Notes under the pieces: generated by a model
Told to the model about the DNA's origin: nothing
Databases searched by the model: none
The model's input: only the letters and a program-made list of their open reading frames with translations
Made by a program: the position numbers and the translations under genes
Part shown: positions 1-8,901 of the stretch, in pieces
Position numbering within the stretch: the first letter of the stretch is position 1
Layout of the letters: each line of letters opens with the position of its first letter
NCBI GenBank assembly: GCA_963824345.1
Contig: CAWGOZ010000011.1
Location: 186,001 to 250,000, forward strand
Reading direction: 5' to 3'
DNA length: 64,000 nucleotides
Origin: Palsa-89 sp963824345
GTDB taxonomy: Bacteria > Acidobacteriota > Terriglobia > Bryobacterales > Bryobacteraceae

Positions 1-900
1 ACGCGAAGCGAACAGCAGCAGTACGGGGCCGTTCGGATGTTGGAAGTCGCGCCCGATCGCAACTTGCAGTCCGAGATCGGAAAGAACTCCGAGGATGCTT
101 TCTTTGGTCATCCAGTAGCTGGTGGGCGCCGAGCCGCCGCAAAAACCTCTCCACTGGAGGGCATTCAGATAGCTCTGTTTATACGAGACTACTTCGCGGC
201 TGCCAAAATGCTGCACGCGAGGCTCGCGGTCGAATTTCATTTTCAGATCCTCGCGCTTGAGAATAACACCTGGGTCGTAATAATGAGTCCAAATGTAGAT
301 CGATCCCGATACCTTGGCCATATCCTGGAGTAGCTTCACCGGCTCCCTCATGTGGTACAGCACCCCGCTTGCAAGTAGCAGGTCATACGTGTCGGTGCAG
401 GTGTCGAGGTAGGGCCGGAAATCTCCCAGCATAAAATCAGCCTTGAACTTGAGAGCGTTTTGCACGATCAGACATTTGAGGAATGCATTGGTGTTCGCTT
501 CGATGGACGTGATGCTCGCCGCACCCGCTTGGGATAGCATGTAGGTGTGGCCGCCTTCGAGCGATCCCAGCTCCAGTATGCGCTTGCCCTTAAAGCCCCC
601 GCACTGTTGTTCTAACCATCGGATCGAATCGTCATCGAACTGGGGCACGGCACCCAGGCCGTAGCCTGGAACACTGCACGACCACTGGCCATCAAAAATG
701 CGAAACGCCGCTTCTCGACTAGGAGGAGATGAGACATACACATCAAGAGTCGAAGTTGCTTCCGGCGGATTTCGTTCGGCTGCGGAAAGCCGATCTCTCA
801 GTTCGGCGTTGTCCCGGACCAGCCGTTCATTGTGCAGGACCATCGGCCCCACCCAGGGCACGCGTAGGGCGAGCGATCGTGCTATGTGCCTAATCGCCAA
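1..900 (-). CDS. SAM-dependent methyltransferase, copy A (stop codon lies off the window)
   Basis: Reading the minus strand from a TTG at 900 gives 300 codons open to the window edge. The last codons give NGPVLLLFASR, the counterpart of the C-terminus of the next gene (NGPAMTLFASR), so only the stop codon is missing. The protein is a full-length paralogue of the gene at 913-1818, including the N-terminal stretch VGPMVLHNERL and the class I SAM motif ILELGSLEGG. The start lies 12 bases after the stop of copy B with a weak GAGG upstream. The substrate is unknown. Small-molecule or sugar methylation is possible, but nothing in the sequence decides it. Confidence 0.85.
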   Translation of the reverse strand, partial: MAIRHIARSLALRVPWVGPMVLHNERLVRDNAELRDRLSAAERNPPEATSTLDVYVSSPPSREAAFRIFDGQWSCSVPGYGLGAVPQFDDDSIRWLEQQCGGFKGKRILELGSLEGGHTYMLSQAGAASITSIEANTNAFLKCLIVQNALKFKADFMLGDFRPYLDTCTDTYDLLLASGVLYHMREPVKLLQDMAKVSGSIYIWTHYYDPGVILKREDLKMKFDREPRVQHFGSREVVSYKQSYLNALQWRGFCGGSAPTSYWMTKESILGVLSDLGLQVAIGRDFQHPNGPVLLLFASR

Positions 901-912
901 GGTCGGCCAGCC

Positions 913-1818
913 TCAACGGGACGCAAACAACGTCATGGCAGGCCCGTTCGGATGATCTTTGGTGTCATCGCCAATCACAACCTGAAAGCCGAGATCGGAT
1001 AGGACCCCGAGAATGCTTTCCTTGGTCAGCCAGTAGCTGGTTGGCGCCGAACCGCCGCAAAAGCCCTTCGACTTGAGGGCGTCCAGATACCTCTGCTTAT
1101 ACGCCAGTATTTCGCGTCCGCCGACAAGCTGCACGAGAGGTTCGCTGTCGAATCTTCTTCGCAGCTCTTCGCGCGCGAGAATGATGTCGGCGTCGTAATA
1201 ATGCGTCCAAATGCCGATGGCGCTGGATACCTTGGCCATATCCTGCAGTAGCTTTACGGGTTCCGTCACATGGTACAGCACACCGCTCGCAACCAGCAGG
1301 TCATACGTAACGGTGCAGGTGTCGAGGTAGTGCCGGAAATCGCCGAGTAAAAAATCCGCGTGGAACTTAAGCGCATTTTGCACGAGTAAGCATTTCAGGA
1401 ATGCGATGGTGCTGGATTCGATGGACGTAATTGACGCGGCTCCTGCTTGGGACAGCATGTGGGTATGGCCGCCTTCCAGCGGTCCCAACTCCAGTACGCG
1501 TTTGCCCTTGAATCCCCCGCATTGCCTCTCAAACCACCGGATCCGGCCATCGTCAAAAAGCGGCGTGACGCCCAGGCCATAGCCCGGCACATAGGAAGTC
1601 CAAGTGCCGTCGTAAATGCGGAATGCCGCTTCTCTGCTAGGAGGAGATGACACATATGCGTCAAGAATCGAAGTTGTATCCGGCGGATTTTGCTCAGCCT
1701 CGGAGAGTCGATTTCTAAGTTCGGCGGTTTCCCGCAGGAGCCGGTCATTGTGCAAGATCATCGGGCCCACCAGCGGTAATTTTGTCGCGATGGATCGGAC
1801 CGTTTGTCTGATCGTCAT
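913..1818 (-). CDS. SAM-dependent methyltransferase, copy B
   Basis: Class I (Rossmann) methyltransferase of 301 residues. A short N-terminal heptad-like stretch (about residues 24-42) precedes the SAM-binding motif I, VLELGPLEGG, at about residues 108-117, followed by an acidic motif II region (SITSIESS). The C-terminal half contains YDLLVASGVLYHV, typical of the motif IV/V region of this superfamily. The gene follows the S53 peptidase on the same strand by 45 bases and is followed 12 bases later by its paralogue (copy A). The substrate cannot be read from the sequence. The two copies differ at many positions, so the duplication is not very recent. Confidence 0.85.
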   Translation of the reverse strand: MTIRQTVRSIATKLPLVGPMILHNDRLLRETAELRNRLSEAEQNPPDTTSILDAYVSSPPSREAAFRIYDGTWTSYVPGYGLGVTPLFDDGRIRWFERQCGGFKGKRVLELGPLEGGHTHMLSQAGAASITSIESSTIAFLKCLLVQNALKFHADFLLGDFRHYLDTCTVTYDLLVASGVLYHVTEPVKLLQDMAKVSSAIGIWTHYYDADIILAREELRRRFDSEPLVQLVGGREILAYKQRYLDALKSKGFCGGSAPTSYWLTKESILGVLSDLGFQVVIGDDTKDHPNGPAMTLFASR

Positions 1819-1863
1819 TTGGGCTGGAGCCAGCCCTTTCAGTGTATTCCACAGGCGCCTCCG

Positions 1864-3046
1864 TTAGGGCGCAAAATAGCCGTCAATATCGATGATCAGA
1901 TCCGTCGCGGCGTAGGCGAATACGCTGATCGCTCCATTGCTGCCTGCCGGCACAATGGCGGCGTTGGCCACCACGCCTCCGCTGACGTCGTTCAGTGTCG
2001 ATACCGTCGGCATTGCCTGTCCCGTGGGCCAAGTCGTGATGAAAGGCAGTGGCCCCGGCGGCACCACGGTGATATTCATCGAATAAGCTTGCGCCGTCGC
2101 GGGAATGCCGCAGGAGCTGGAAGGGACTGGAAAACTACGGGTCGAACCTGCCGTCATTTGCGGTGGACCAAATGCCCCCGAAAAACCGCTGCCGCCCACC
2201 GCACGGGTGTCCGCCACCCGGCACGGCGGCAAAGGATAGAAATTCAGCGCGCCCGGATTCCCCGGCGAAGCGAAATAGCCATTCGTATCTATAATCAGCT
2301 CCGTGGCCTGAGGAACATAGACGTTTACCGCGCCGCTGGCGCCCGCCGGCACAATCGCGGCATTGGCCACAATGGCGCCGCTCTCGTCGTTCAAGGTGGA
2401 TACCACCGGCATGGGTTGTCCCGCCGGCCATATGGTCAAGTAATCCAAGAGCCCGGGCGGGTCTGCCGTTATGTTGAACGAATAGGCCGCCGCCGACGCC
2501 GGAAGATGGCAAGCACTGGCGGGGATGGGGAAACTGCGAGTGGAACCTGCCGCCATTTCCGGCGGGCCGAAGGCTCCCGTGAACCCGCTGCCGCCCGCGC
2601 TGCGCGTGTCTGCCACACGGCACGGGGTCGCCGGATAGAACTCTAGCGCACCCGGATTCCCCGAGGGGGCGAAATAGCCGTTGATATCGATGACCACGTC
2701 GGTAGCGTTGTTGACAAAAATGTCAATCGCCCCATTGGTCCCGGCCTGCACGATCGCCGCGTTCGCCACAATCCCTCCGCTCAAATCGTTGAGCGTCGAC
2801 ACCATCGGAAGGGACTGTCCGGTCGGCCACGCCGTCAGGAAAAACATGGGGCCGGGCGGCACCACCGTGATATTCAACGAATACGCCTGGGCCGTCGAAG
2901 GAACGTTGCAGCCACTGGCTGGAATCGGGAAACTGCGCGTCGCGCCGGCCGCCATGGACGGCGGCCCAAAGGCCCCACTCAGCCCGCTGCCTCCCACCAC
3001 CCGAGTGTCTGCGATCCGGCAGGGCGTCAGCGGAAAGAAGCCCAGC
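1864..3046 (-). repeat. Three tandem modules (PCRxADTR type), block shared with 5625-6800
   Basis: The region encodes three consecutive modules of about 130 residues. Each has PCR[IV]ADTR, GAFGPPxM, TRSFP[IV]P, YSxNIT, WPxGQ, STLNDxxG, ANAAIVxAG and a terminal GYF. The order of module subtypes is the same as in the neighbouring propeller gene (for example LDYLTIWPAGQP occurs only in the middle module of both). This indicates that the whole block was copied or homogenised together. Confidence 0.85.
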
Positions 3047-5460
3047 GGGGCGGGAACGGGGGCTTGTGTGACGGTGAACGTTTGCCCGGCGATGGTCAGT
3101 GTTCCCACGCGTGCGATGGTTCCCGAATTCGCCGTGGTGGAATAGCCTACCGTGCCATCACCGCTGCCCGCGCTCCCCGAGCTGATCGTCAGCCAAGACG
3201 CATTCGAACTCGCGGTCCAAGAGCAGCCGCCGCCAGCCAGCACGCCTACGGTCGCGTTCGCTGAACCAGGCCCGATCGAGGCTGCGCTGGAACTCAAGGA
3301 ATAATTGCAGCCCCCAGGGCTAGTCACGGCGACTGTAGCGGACCCGGAAGAAGCCAGGAATGCCGTGCTCCCCGCATAGACCGCCAGGATCAGATTGCTT
3401 CCGCTCGACAACTGGGTACCGTGGACGGTCAGGCTGGCCGTCGCCGAGCCACCGGATCCAGACAGCTCGGCCGTGCCGAGCGAAGTCTCGCCGACCGCAA
3501 AAGAAACTGAGCCGGCGGGTGAGGTGGCGCCAGAAGCGGCGCTCACCGTGGCAGTCAAGAGCGTGCTGCCGCTGGAGGCAATGGTAGTGGGATTGGCGCT
3601 CACCAAAGTGCTGGTGGAAGCGGCCATGCTGGCGGCCCAGTGCAGCACCAGGCTGTTGATATCCGCCGAGCCCAACCCGGTAGTCTCATCGTATCCGACA
3701 CCGGCGTTATACCCCAACTGACCGTTGACGCAGTCCGGGCTGCCGCTCACGCACGGAACAATGTTGTTCCCCACGGTAATGTCGTGAAACACTCCCGACG
3801 TGGTCTGCGCCAGGTGGTACAGGGTGGGATTGATGTTTCCAAGTCCAGGCTGCGAAAGAACGCCGTTTTGGACCAGGTACTGATTGAGCAGACCCATGAT
3901 CCCGGAGAAGACGGGGGTTGGAGCGGAGGTCCCGCCGACGGCCCACCAATCCCCCTTGGCATAGACCAAATAGGGATCGTGGTCGTTAGCTGCTGCGAAT
4001 GCAAGATCGGGCACATCGCGGACGCCGTCGTTGGGTACGCCGGCCCCGGTCTGCCATGCGGGCTTGGAGAAGAGGATGCTGGCCCCGCCGCCCGTGGCTG
4101 CCAGGCCGCCTCCCTGGGCGGTGTCATTCCAGGCCTTTTCGGGTATGTACGATAACGCGGAACTCTCATTGGAGTTGTTGGTGGAGCTCCAATACGTGCC
4201 GCCCCCCTCATTGAATTCAGACCCGCCCACGGCAGTCACCTCCGGCACGCTGGCTGGAAGATCGACCGCCAGACCGTGCGTGGCGGAATCAACTCCGATA
4301 TCGCAACCCGCCGCTCCGGTATCGCCCGAAGCTGCCATCCAGGTTATGCCGAGCGAGTTACCCTGCTGGGCCAGGGATTGAAAATAGGCGCCGGCGCTTG
4401 GAGGCGAGCTGGAGCTTTCCGCTTCGCAGCCACCGTAGCTCATGCTGATCACGGGCGCAAGATCCTGATCGATGGCATACGCGACCGAGGTGACGACATC
4501 GGTTGAATAAACGAAAAGGATACTCGCGTTAGGAGCGACGCCGCCGGAGTATTCCAGATCCAGGCTGGCTTCCAGCAGGTCGTCGGAGCTGATGCCTGGG
4601 TCCTGGCTTCCAGCCACGAGCACCAACTGGGGATTATTGGACGGCAATGAAAACTGCGTACGGAAAACCTCGATGTCCGACATATTTATGTCGGTCTGAC
4701 CAACCACGGCAATCTTCTGGCCGGACCCATCGAATCCGCCGTTGTACAGCGTATTGATGTCGTAAATAGTCCCGAGATCGCCCGGCACCAGATAATGCCC
4801 GCCGCCGTAATTATAGTTGGGAACCAGCTTAGCCTTCGGATGCGGGGGCTGCAGGCGAAAATCGTCCAATCCGCGGACCAGCCGGACTAGCGGCTGGAAC
4901 TCCTGCGGAATCGCAGGATCGGTGGCATTCGCATAATGCAGCGTCCCGTTCACTTCGTAGCGGTGCATCTCAGTGTGGAAGGCGCTTTGCACTTGGCCCG
5001 CTGTCCCGCTGAACATCACCCAGGTGCGGCTGCGCGAGACGTAATCCAGTCGAAACCCTTCCGCCTCGAGCCACGATACGACTCTGGCAACCTGCGCGGG
5101 ACTCGACCCAAAACGTTCCGCGTATTGTTCCGGGGTGAGCCAGGCGTGATAGTTCGGAGAGTTAGGATCTTGCTGTTGTTGAAGCAGACTTGCGAGATCC
5201 GCGGTTTGCGCGGCAGACGGTTTGAAGACGATGGATATGCCGCTGAGGAGCTGCGAAGGATTCAGCAGTCCTCGGTCGTCTTCCACCTTGGCCTTGGGAT
5301 TCCGATTCCCCGCCAAGAGGGCCAGCCCAGGCTCATTAGGACGAGAAGCGCGATTTTGTTGAGCCACCGCCGTCGAAGGCCCAACCAGCTGCAGAGCAAA
5401 CAGGAGAGCGCACCCGCTGGCATTGCGCGCTTGGTTCAAGAGGGTACCCCTCAACGCCAT
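1864..5460 (-). CDS. Secreted S53 (sedolisin/kumamolisin-type) peptidase with BACON-like and triple C-terminal modules
   Basis: Very large (1198 residues) secreted serine-carboxyl peptidase. An N-terminal signal-like segment (about 1-33) is followed by a pro-kumamolisin activation domain (about 65-200) and the S53 catalytic domain (about 215-610). The ExxxD catalytic pair is E297/D301 in the segment LEASLDLEY, and the nucleophile is S512 in GGTSAP. A C-terminal DITVG...YDETTGLGS region matches the family calcium site. After that come an Ig-like segment (about 615-715), a BACON-like domain with CSWTASSNASWL (about 720-800), and three copies of a roughly 130-residue module starting PCR[IV]ADTR and ending I[ID]xxGYF. 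The same three modules end the next gene. Typical family members stop after the catalytic domain, so the tail probably serves surface or polymer attachment (inference). Confidence 0.93.
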   Translation of the reverse strand: MALRGTLLNQARNASGCALLFALQLVGPSTAVAQQNRASRPNEPGLALLAGNRNPKAKVEDDRGLLNPSQLLSGISIVFKPSAAQTADLASLLQQQQDPNSPNYHAWLTPEQYAERFGSSPAQVARVVSWLEAEGFRLDYVSRSRTWVMFSGTAGQVQSAFHTEMHRYEVNGTLHYANATDPAIPQEFQPLVRLVRGLDDFRLQPPHPKAKLVPNYNYGGGHYLVPGDLGTIYDINTLYNGGFDGSGQKIAVVGQTDINMSDIEVFRTQFSLPSNNPQLVLVAGSQDPGISSDDLLEASLDLEYSGGVAPNASILFVYSTDVVTSVAYAIDQDLAPVISMSYGGCEAESSSSPPSAGAYFQSLAQQGNSLGITWMAASGDTGAAGCDIGVDSATHGLAVDLPASVPEVTAVGGSEFNEGGGTYWSSTNNSNESSALSYIPEKAWNDTAQGGGLAATGGGASILFSKPAWQTGAGVPNDGVRDVPDLAFAAANDHDPYLVYAKGDWWAVGGTSAPTPVFSGIMGLLNQYLVQNGVLSQPGLGNINPTLYHLAQTTSGVFHDITVGNNIVPCVSGSPDCVNGQLGYNAGVGYDETTGLGSADINSLVLHWAASMAASTSTLVSANPTTIASSGSTLLTATVSAASGATSPAGSVSFAVGETSLGTAELSGSGGSATASLTVHGTQLSSGSNLILAVYAGSTAFLASSGSATVAVTSPGGCNYSLSSSAASIGPGSANATVGVLAGGGCSWTASSNASWLTISSGSAGSGDGTVGYSTTANSGTIARVGTLTIAGQTFTVTQAPVPAPLGFFPLTPCRIADTRVVGGSGLSGAFGPPSMAAGATRSFPIPASGCNVPSTAQAYSLNITVVPPGPMFFLTAWPTGQSLPMVSTLNDLSGGIVANAAIVQAGTNGAIDIFVNNATDVVIDINGYFAPSGNPGALEFYPATPCRVADTRSAGGSGFTGAFGPPEMAAGSTRSFPIPASACHLPASAAAYSFNITADPPGLLDYLTIWPAGQPMPVVSTLNDESGAIVANAAIVPAGASGAVNVYVPQATELIIDTNGYFASPGNPGALNFYPLPPCRVADTRAVGGSGFSGAFGPPQMTAGSTRSFPVPSSSCGIPATAQAYSMNITVVPPGPLPFITTWPTGQAMPTVSTLNDVSGGVVANAAIVPAGSNGAISVFAYAATDLIIDIDGYFAP

Positions 5461-5624
5461 AAATCAGTCGCCCCTGCCTCTGGCCGATGCTGGACACATT
5501 CTTGTCTAATCTACTATCGGCAGTCTGGAACGATTCGGGATAAGGTGAAGCGCTGAGTCTGTACCAACATTCTTGCGCGGGGCGCACGGAGATTGCCCTA
5601 GAAATACTGAGGCACAAAAGCGGA

Positions 5625-6800
5625 TTACGGCGCGAAATATCCATTGATGTCAATAATCAGATCCGTCGCGGCGTAGGCGAATACGCTAATGGCTCCATCG
5701 CTGCCGGCCGGGACGATCGCAGCATTGGCCACAACCGTTCCGCTGAGATCATTCAGTGTGGACACCAGTGGCATGGCGAATCCCGTGGGCCAGGTAGATA
5801 TGTAGTTCAGCGGCCCCGGCGGCACCACCGTCAGGTTCAATGAATATGCCTGCGCTGTGATGGGAACGCCGCAGGAACTTGAGGGTACCGGAAAACTGCG
5901 AGTCGAACCGGCGGGCATTTGCGGCGGACCGAATGCGCCCGTCAAGCCGCTGGCACCAGCACGGGTATCCGCCACCCGGCACGGCGTCAGCGGGTAGAAA
6001 TTCAGCGCGCCCGGACTCCCCGGCGAAGCGAAATAACCATTGGTGTCGATAATCACATCGGTGGCTTGAGGCACGTAGACGGCCACAGCACCGCCGGCGC
6101 CCGCCGGAACAATAGCGGCATTCGCCACCAGACCGCCGCCCACGTCGTTCAAAGTGGATACAACCGGCTTGGGCTGTCCCGCCGGCCATATGGTCAAGTA
6201 ATCTAAAAGCCCGGGCGGATCTGCGGTTATGTTGAACGAATAGGCAGCGGCCGACGAGGGAAGATCGCAGGCGCTGGATGGGATGGGGAAGTTGCGGGTG
6301 GACATCGCCGACATTTGCGGCGGACCGAGGGCTCCGGCGGGGCCGATTCCCGCCCGCGTATCCACAACCCGGCACGGTGTTGCCGGATAGAATGCCAGAG
6401 CCGGTGTCCCTAGAGCCGGCGCGAAGTAGCCGTCGATATCGATAATCACGTCGGTGGTATTGCTGGCGAACAGGCTGACCGCGCCCCCGGTCCCCGCCGG
6501 TACCAGCGCTGCGTTGGCCAAAACCTGACCGAGTAGAGCGTTCAGCGTCGACACGCCGGGTATGGTCTGTCCAGTGGGCCACACCGTCAGGTAAAACACT
6601 GGGCCGGGTGGCACCACCGTGATGTTCAACGAATATGCCTGGGCCGTCGAAGGAACGTTGCAGCCGCTGGCTGGAACCGGGAAACTGCGGGTAGCGCCGG
6701 CCGCCATGGACGGCGGTCCAAAGGCCCCGCTCAGGCCACTGCCTCCCACCATCCGAGTGTCTGCGATCCGGCAGGGCGTCAGCGGAAAAAACGCTAGGGG
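5625..6800 (-). repeat. Three tandem modules, duplicate block of 1864-3046
   Basis: This is the second copy of the three-module cassette. Module 1 here and at about 2650-3046 are close to identical at DNA level over long stretches (compare 6590-6790 with 2850-3040). Modules 2 and 3 are somewhat more diverged. The two cassettes are in the same orientation. Confidence 0.85.
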
Positions 6801-8855
6801 AATCGGTGGCGCCTGGTATTGCACGCTGAGCAGGAAGCCGTCGTAATTTCCACCGAAAGAACTCTGAAGAGCGGCGGACGTTGAAAGGTTCGCCGCGTCG
6901 GTCATCCCGCCCAGAGCCAGCGTGTTGAGCGGCAAAGCTACAACCGCGAATGCACGATTGTCACCGGATCCTCCGAAATAGCTCGAAAACACAAGACCGG
7001 AGCCGCCCGGGCTTATCACGCTTGCGAAAGCGCCGCGAGTGGGCTGAATCACGGACTGGATCGCGTTGGCGACTGGAAAGTTGCCGGATGTCGTGAACCC
7101 GCCCACCACAGCCCGCCCGAAGCTGTCGAGCGCAATTGCAGACGCACTGTCACTGCCGGAGCCGCCCAAGAAAGTGGAATAAGCGAGGCCATTTCCACCC
7201 GGCGTAAGCTTGGAAACAAAAGCGTTGTAGGGGCCCGCCAGGACCGTCTGGACCGCCCCCGCCGTGGTCGGAAAGTCGGGCGAACCCGTATTCCCGGCGA
7301 TATAAGCGGAACCGAACGAGTCCACCACGATGGCGTTGCCGTTGTCCACTACCGAGCCGCCCAAGTAGGTGGAGTACACGAGCGCCGATCCGGCTGGATT
7401 GATCTCCGCCACAAAGGCGCTGGCCGTCCCTAGAAGATTGCTTTGCAGAGCCATCTGGATCGGGAAGTTCGTAGAGTAAGTGCTTCCGGTGACGTAAGCG
7501 TCGCCGGAGGCGTCTAGCGCGATTCCAGTGCACAGATCCAGGCCGGCGCCGCCCAGGTAGGTCGAGTAAACCAGCGAATTCCCCGCCGGGTTCAATTTGG
7601 AAACAAAGCAATCCGAGAGGCCGCCCTTATAGGCGCGCTGGATCGTTCCCGCAGTGGTTGGAAACGACCCGGACGCGGTCTGGCCGGCAACATAAGCAGC
7701 GCCGGAATTATCAACGGCAATGGCGAACCCGGAGTCCGCGCCTCCCCCCAAGTACGTCGAATACTGAACTGGACCGCCTGGGCCGAACTTAGCGACGAAT
7801 GCTTCCTGCGTGCCGGTATTCTGAGTGGAGTATGCTCCGCTGGTGGTCGGAAAATCCGTGGAAGTGGTCGTTCCCGTGACATACGCATTCCCCATGGAAT
7901 CGACGGCAATTCCCGTTCCTGCATCATTGCCGCTACCGTGCATGTAGACCAGGTAGAGCAGCGCGGTTCCGGAACCGTTTAGTTCGGCGACCCACACTTC
8001 ACGGGTCGCAAGGATAGTGGTCCCAGGTGCAAAACTGCTGGATGTCGTCACACCCGTAACATAGATATTTCCCGACGAATCCACCGCCAGGGCGTTAATC
8101 GCGTCATACCCCGGGCCTCCGATATAGGTACTGAAGTCCAATACCGGGTCGATGGTTAACATTCGCCGCGAATCGTATTGCCCCAACCGCAGTGTGACAT
8201 CTTTTTCAAGAGCGTAACTGCAGGGAACAGCCCGAGTTGCCGCGCTAAAGCCTTGAAAAGCAACCGCACGGTGCTGCTGGATCTGCTTGGGGCCCATGCC
8301 AATGACCAAATCTCCCTGTTGGTTCAACTGGAGTGCAGCGCTGGGGTATCGAATCCTGATTTTGCCAGGATCGGCACCGGGGCGAATTTCGAAGTTAAAC
8401 TCCAGTTGGCCTGCCTTGGTGAGGAGAACGAGATCGATCCCGGGATAGATCTCCCGATATCGGACGCGCTGCCAACGAATGCCGGAATGCCAGTTTCCGG
8501 GCGAAGCGAGATAGTAAGAAACCGGATATGACGTCGCTTCTCCCTGTGGCTCGACTCCGGGCTTGGCACCGGGAAAGGCGATGCGCAACTCGCGTCCGTC
8601 GCTGAATCGAAACGAGATGCCGCCTTCCACGGCGAGCTTGGCTTCGATTTTACGGTGCCGCCAGGAGTAGCCCTTCGCAGATCCGGGCTGCGTCTGCTCT
8701 TCGAATGCCGGAGCAGATGGGATATCGTTTGGGATCAGCCGCTGGTTGACGGCGAAGGCATCATCGGCCGAAGCGAACCATCCAGCCTGGCTCAGGAACG
8801 CGATCCCGATGCGGAAAAGGCCATGGCTTATAGCCCTCGAAACCGGACTTGTCAT
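5625..8855 (-). CDS. Secreted SBBP-repeat beta-propeller protein with the triple C-terminal modules
   Basis: This 1076-residue protein has an N-terminal signal-like segment (about 1-33). A domain resembling the N-terminal domain common in SBBP proteins follows (about 45-235, with YREIYPGIDLVLL and the preceding beta-rich stretch). Then come about eight SBBP blades (about 235-670) with recurring VDSSGNIYVTG, FPTTxGA and STYLGG motifs. The last 390 residues are three PCRxADTR modules nearly identical to those of the adjacent S53 peptidase. No enzymatic residues are visible. A structural, adhesive or carbohydrate-binding surface role is an inference. It is transcribed towards the peptidase gene with a 164-base gap. 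Confidence 0.9.
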   Translation of the reverse strand: MTSPVSRAISHGLFRIGIAFLSQAGWFASADDAFAVNQRLIPNDIPSAPAFEEQTQPGSAKGYSWRHRKIEAKLAVEGGISFRFSDGRELRIAFPGAKPGVEPQGEATSYPVSYYLASPGNWHSGIRWQRVRYREIYPGIDLVLLTKAGQLEFNFEIRPGADPGKIRIRYPSAALQLNQQGDLVIGMGPKQIQQHRAVAFQGFSAATRAVPCSYALEKDVTLRLGQYDSRRMLTIDPVLDFSTYIGGPGYDAINALAVDSSGNIYVTGVTTSSSFAPGTTILATREVWVAELNGSGTALLYLVYMHGSGNDAGTGIAVDSMGNAYVTGTTTSTDFPTTSGAYSTQNTGTQEAFVAKFGPGGPVQYSTYLGGGADSGFAIAVDNSGAAYVAGQTASGSFPTTAGTIQRAYKGGLSDCFVSKLNPAGNSLVYSTYLGGAGLDLCTGIALDASGDAYVTGSTYSTNFPIQMALQSNLLGTASAFVAEINPAGSALVYSTYLGGSVVDNGNAIVVDSFGSAYIAGNTGSPDFPTTAGAVQTVLAGPYNAFVSKLTPGGNGLAYSTFLGGSGSDSASAIALDSFGRAVVGGFTTSGNFPVANAIQSVIQPTRGAFASVISPGGSGLVFSSYFGGSGDNRAFAVVALPLNTLALGGMTDAANLSTSAALQSSFGGNYDGFLLSVQYQAPPIPLAFFPLTPCRIADTRMVGGSGLSGAFGPPSMAAGATRSFPVPASGCNVPSTAQAYSLNITVVPPGPVFYLTVWPTGQTIPGVSTLNALLGQVLANAALVPAGTGGAVSLFASNTTDVIIDIDGYFAPALGTPALAFYPATPCRVVDTRAGIGPAGALGPPQMSAMSTRNFPIPSSACDLPSSAAAYSFNITADPPGLLDYLTIWPAGQPKPVVSTLNDVGGGLVANAAIVPAGAGGAVAVYVPQATDVIIDTNGYFASPGSPGALNFYPLTPCRVADTRAGASGLTGAFGPPQMPAGSTRSFPVPSSSCGVPITAQAYSLNLTVVPPGPLNYISTWPTGFAMPLVSTLNDLSGTVVANAAIVPAGSDGAISVFAYAATDLIIDINGYFAP

Positions 8856-8901
8856 CTAAGATACGTGCGAATGACTGTAAAAAAATCTCAATCGAATCGC
8901 G

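Noticed and set aside
1804..2646. 280-codon plus-strand frame in the peptidase tail
   Set aside because: Shadow of a repetitive, high-GC module region; residues are Arg/His-rich.
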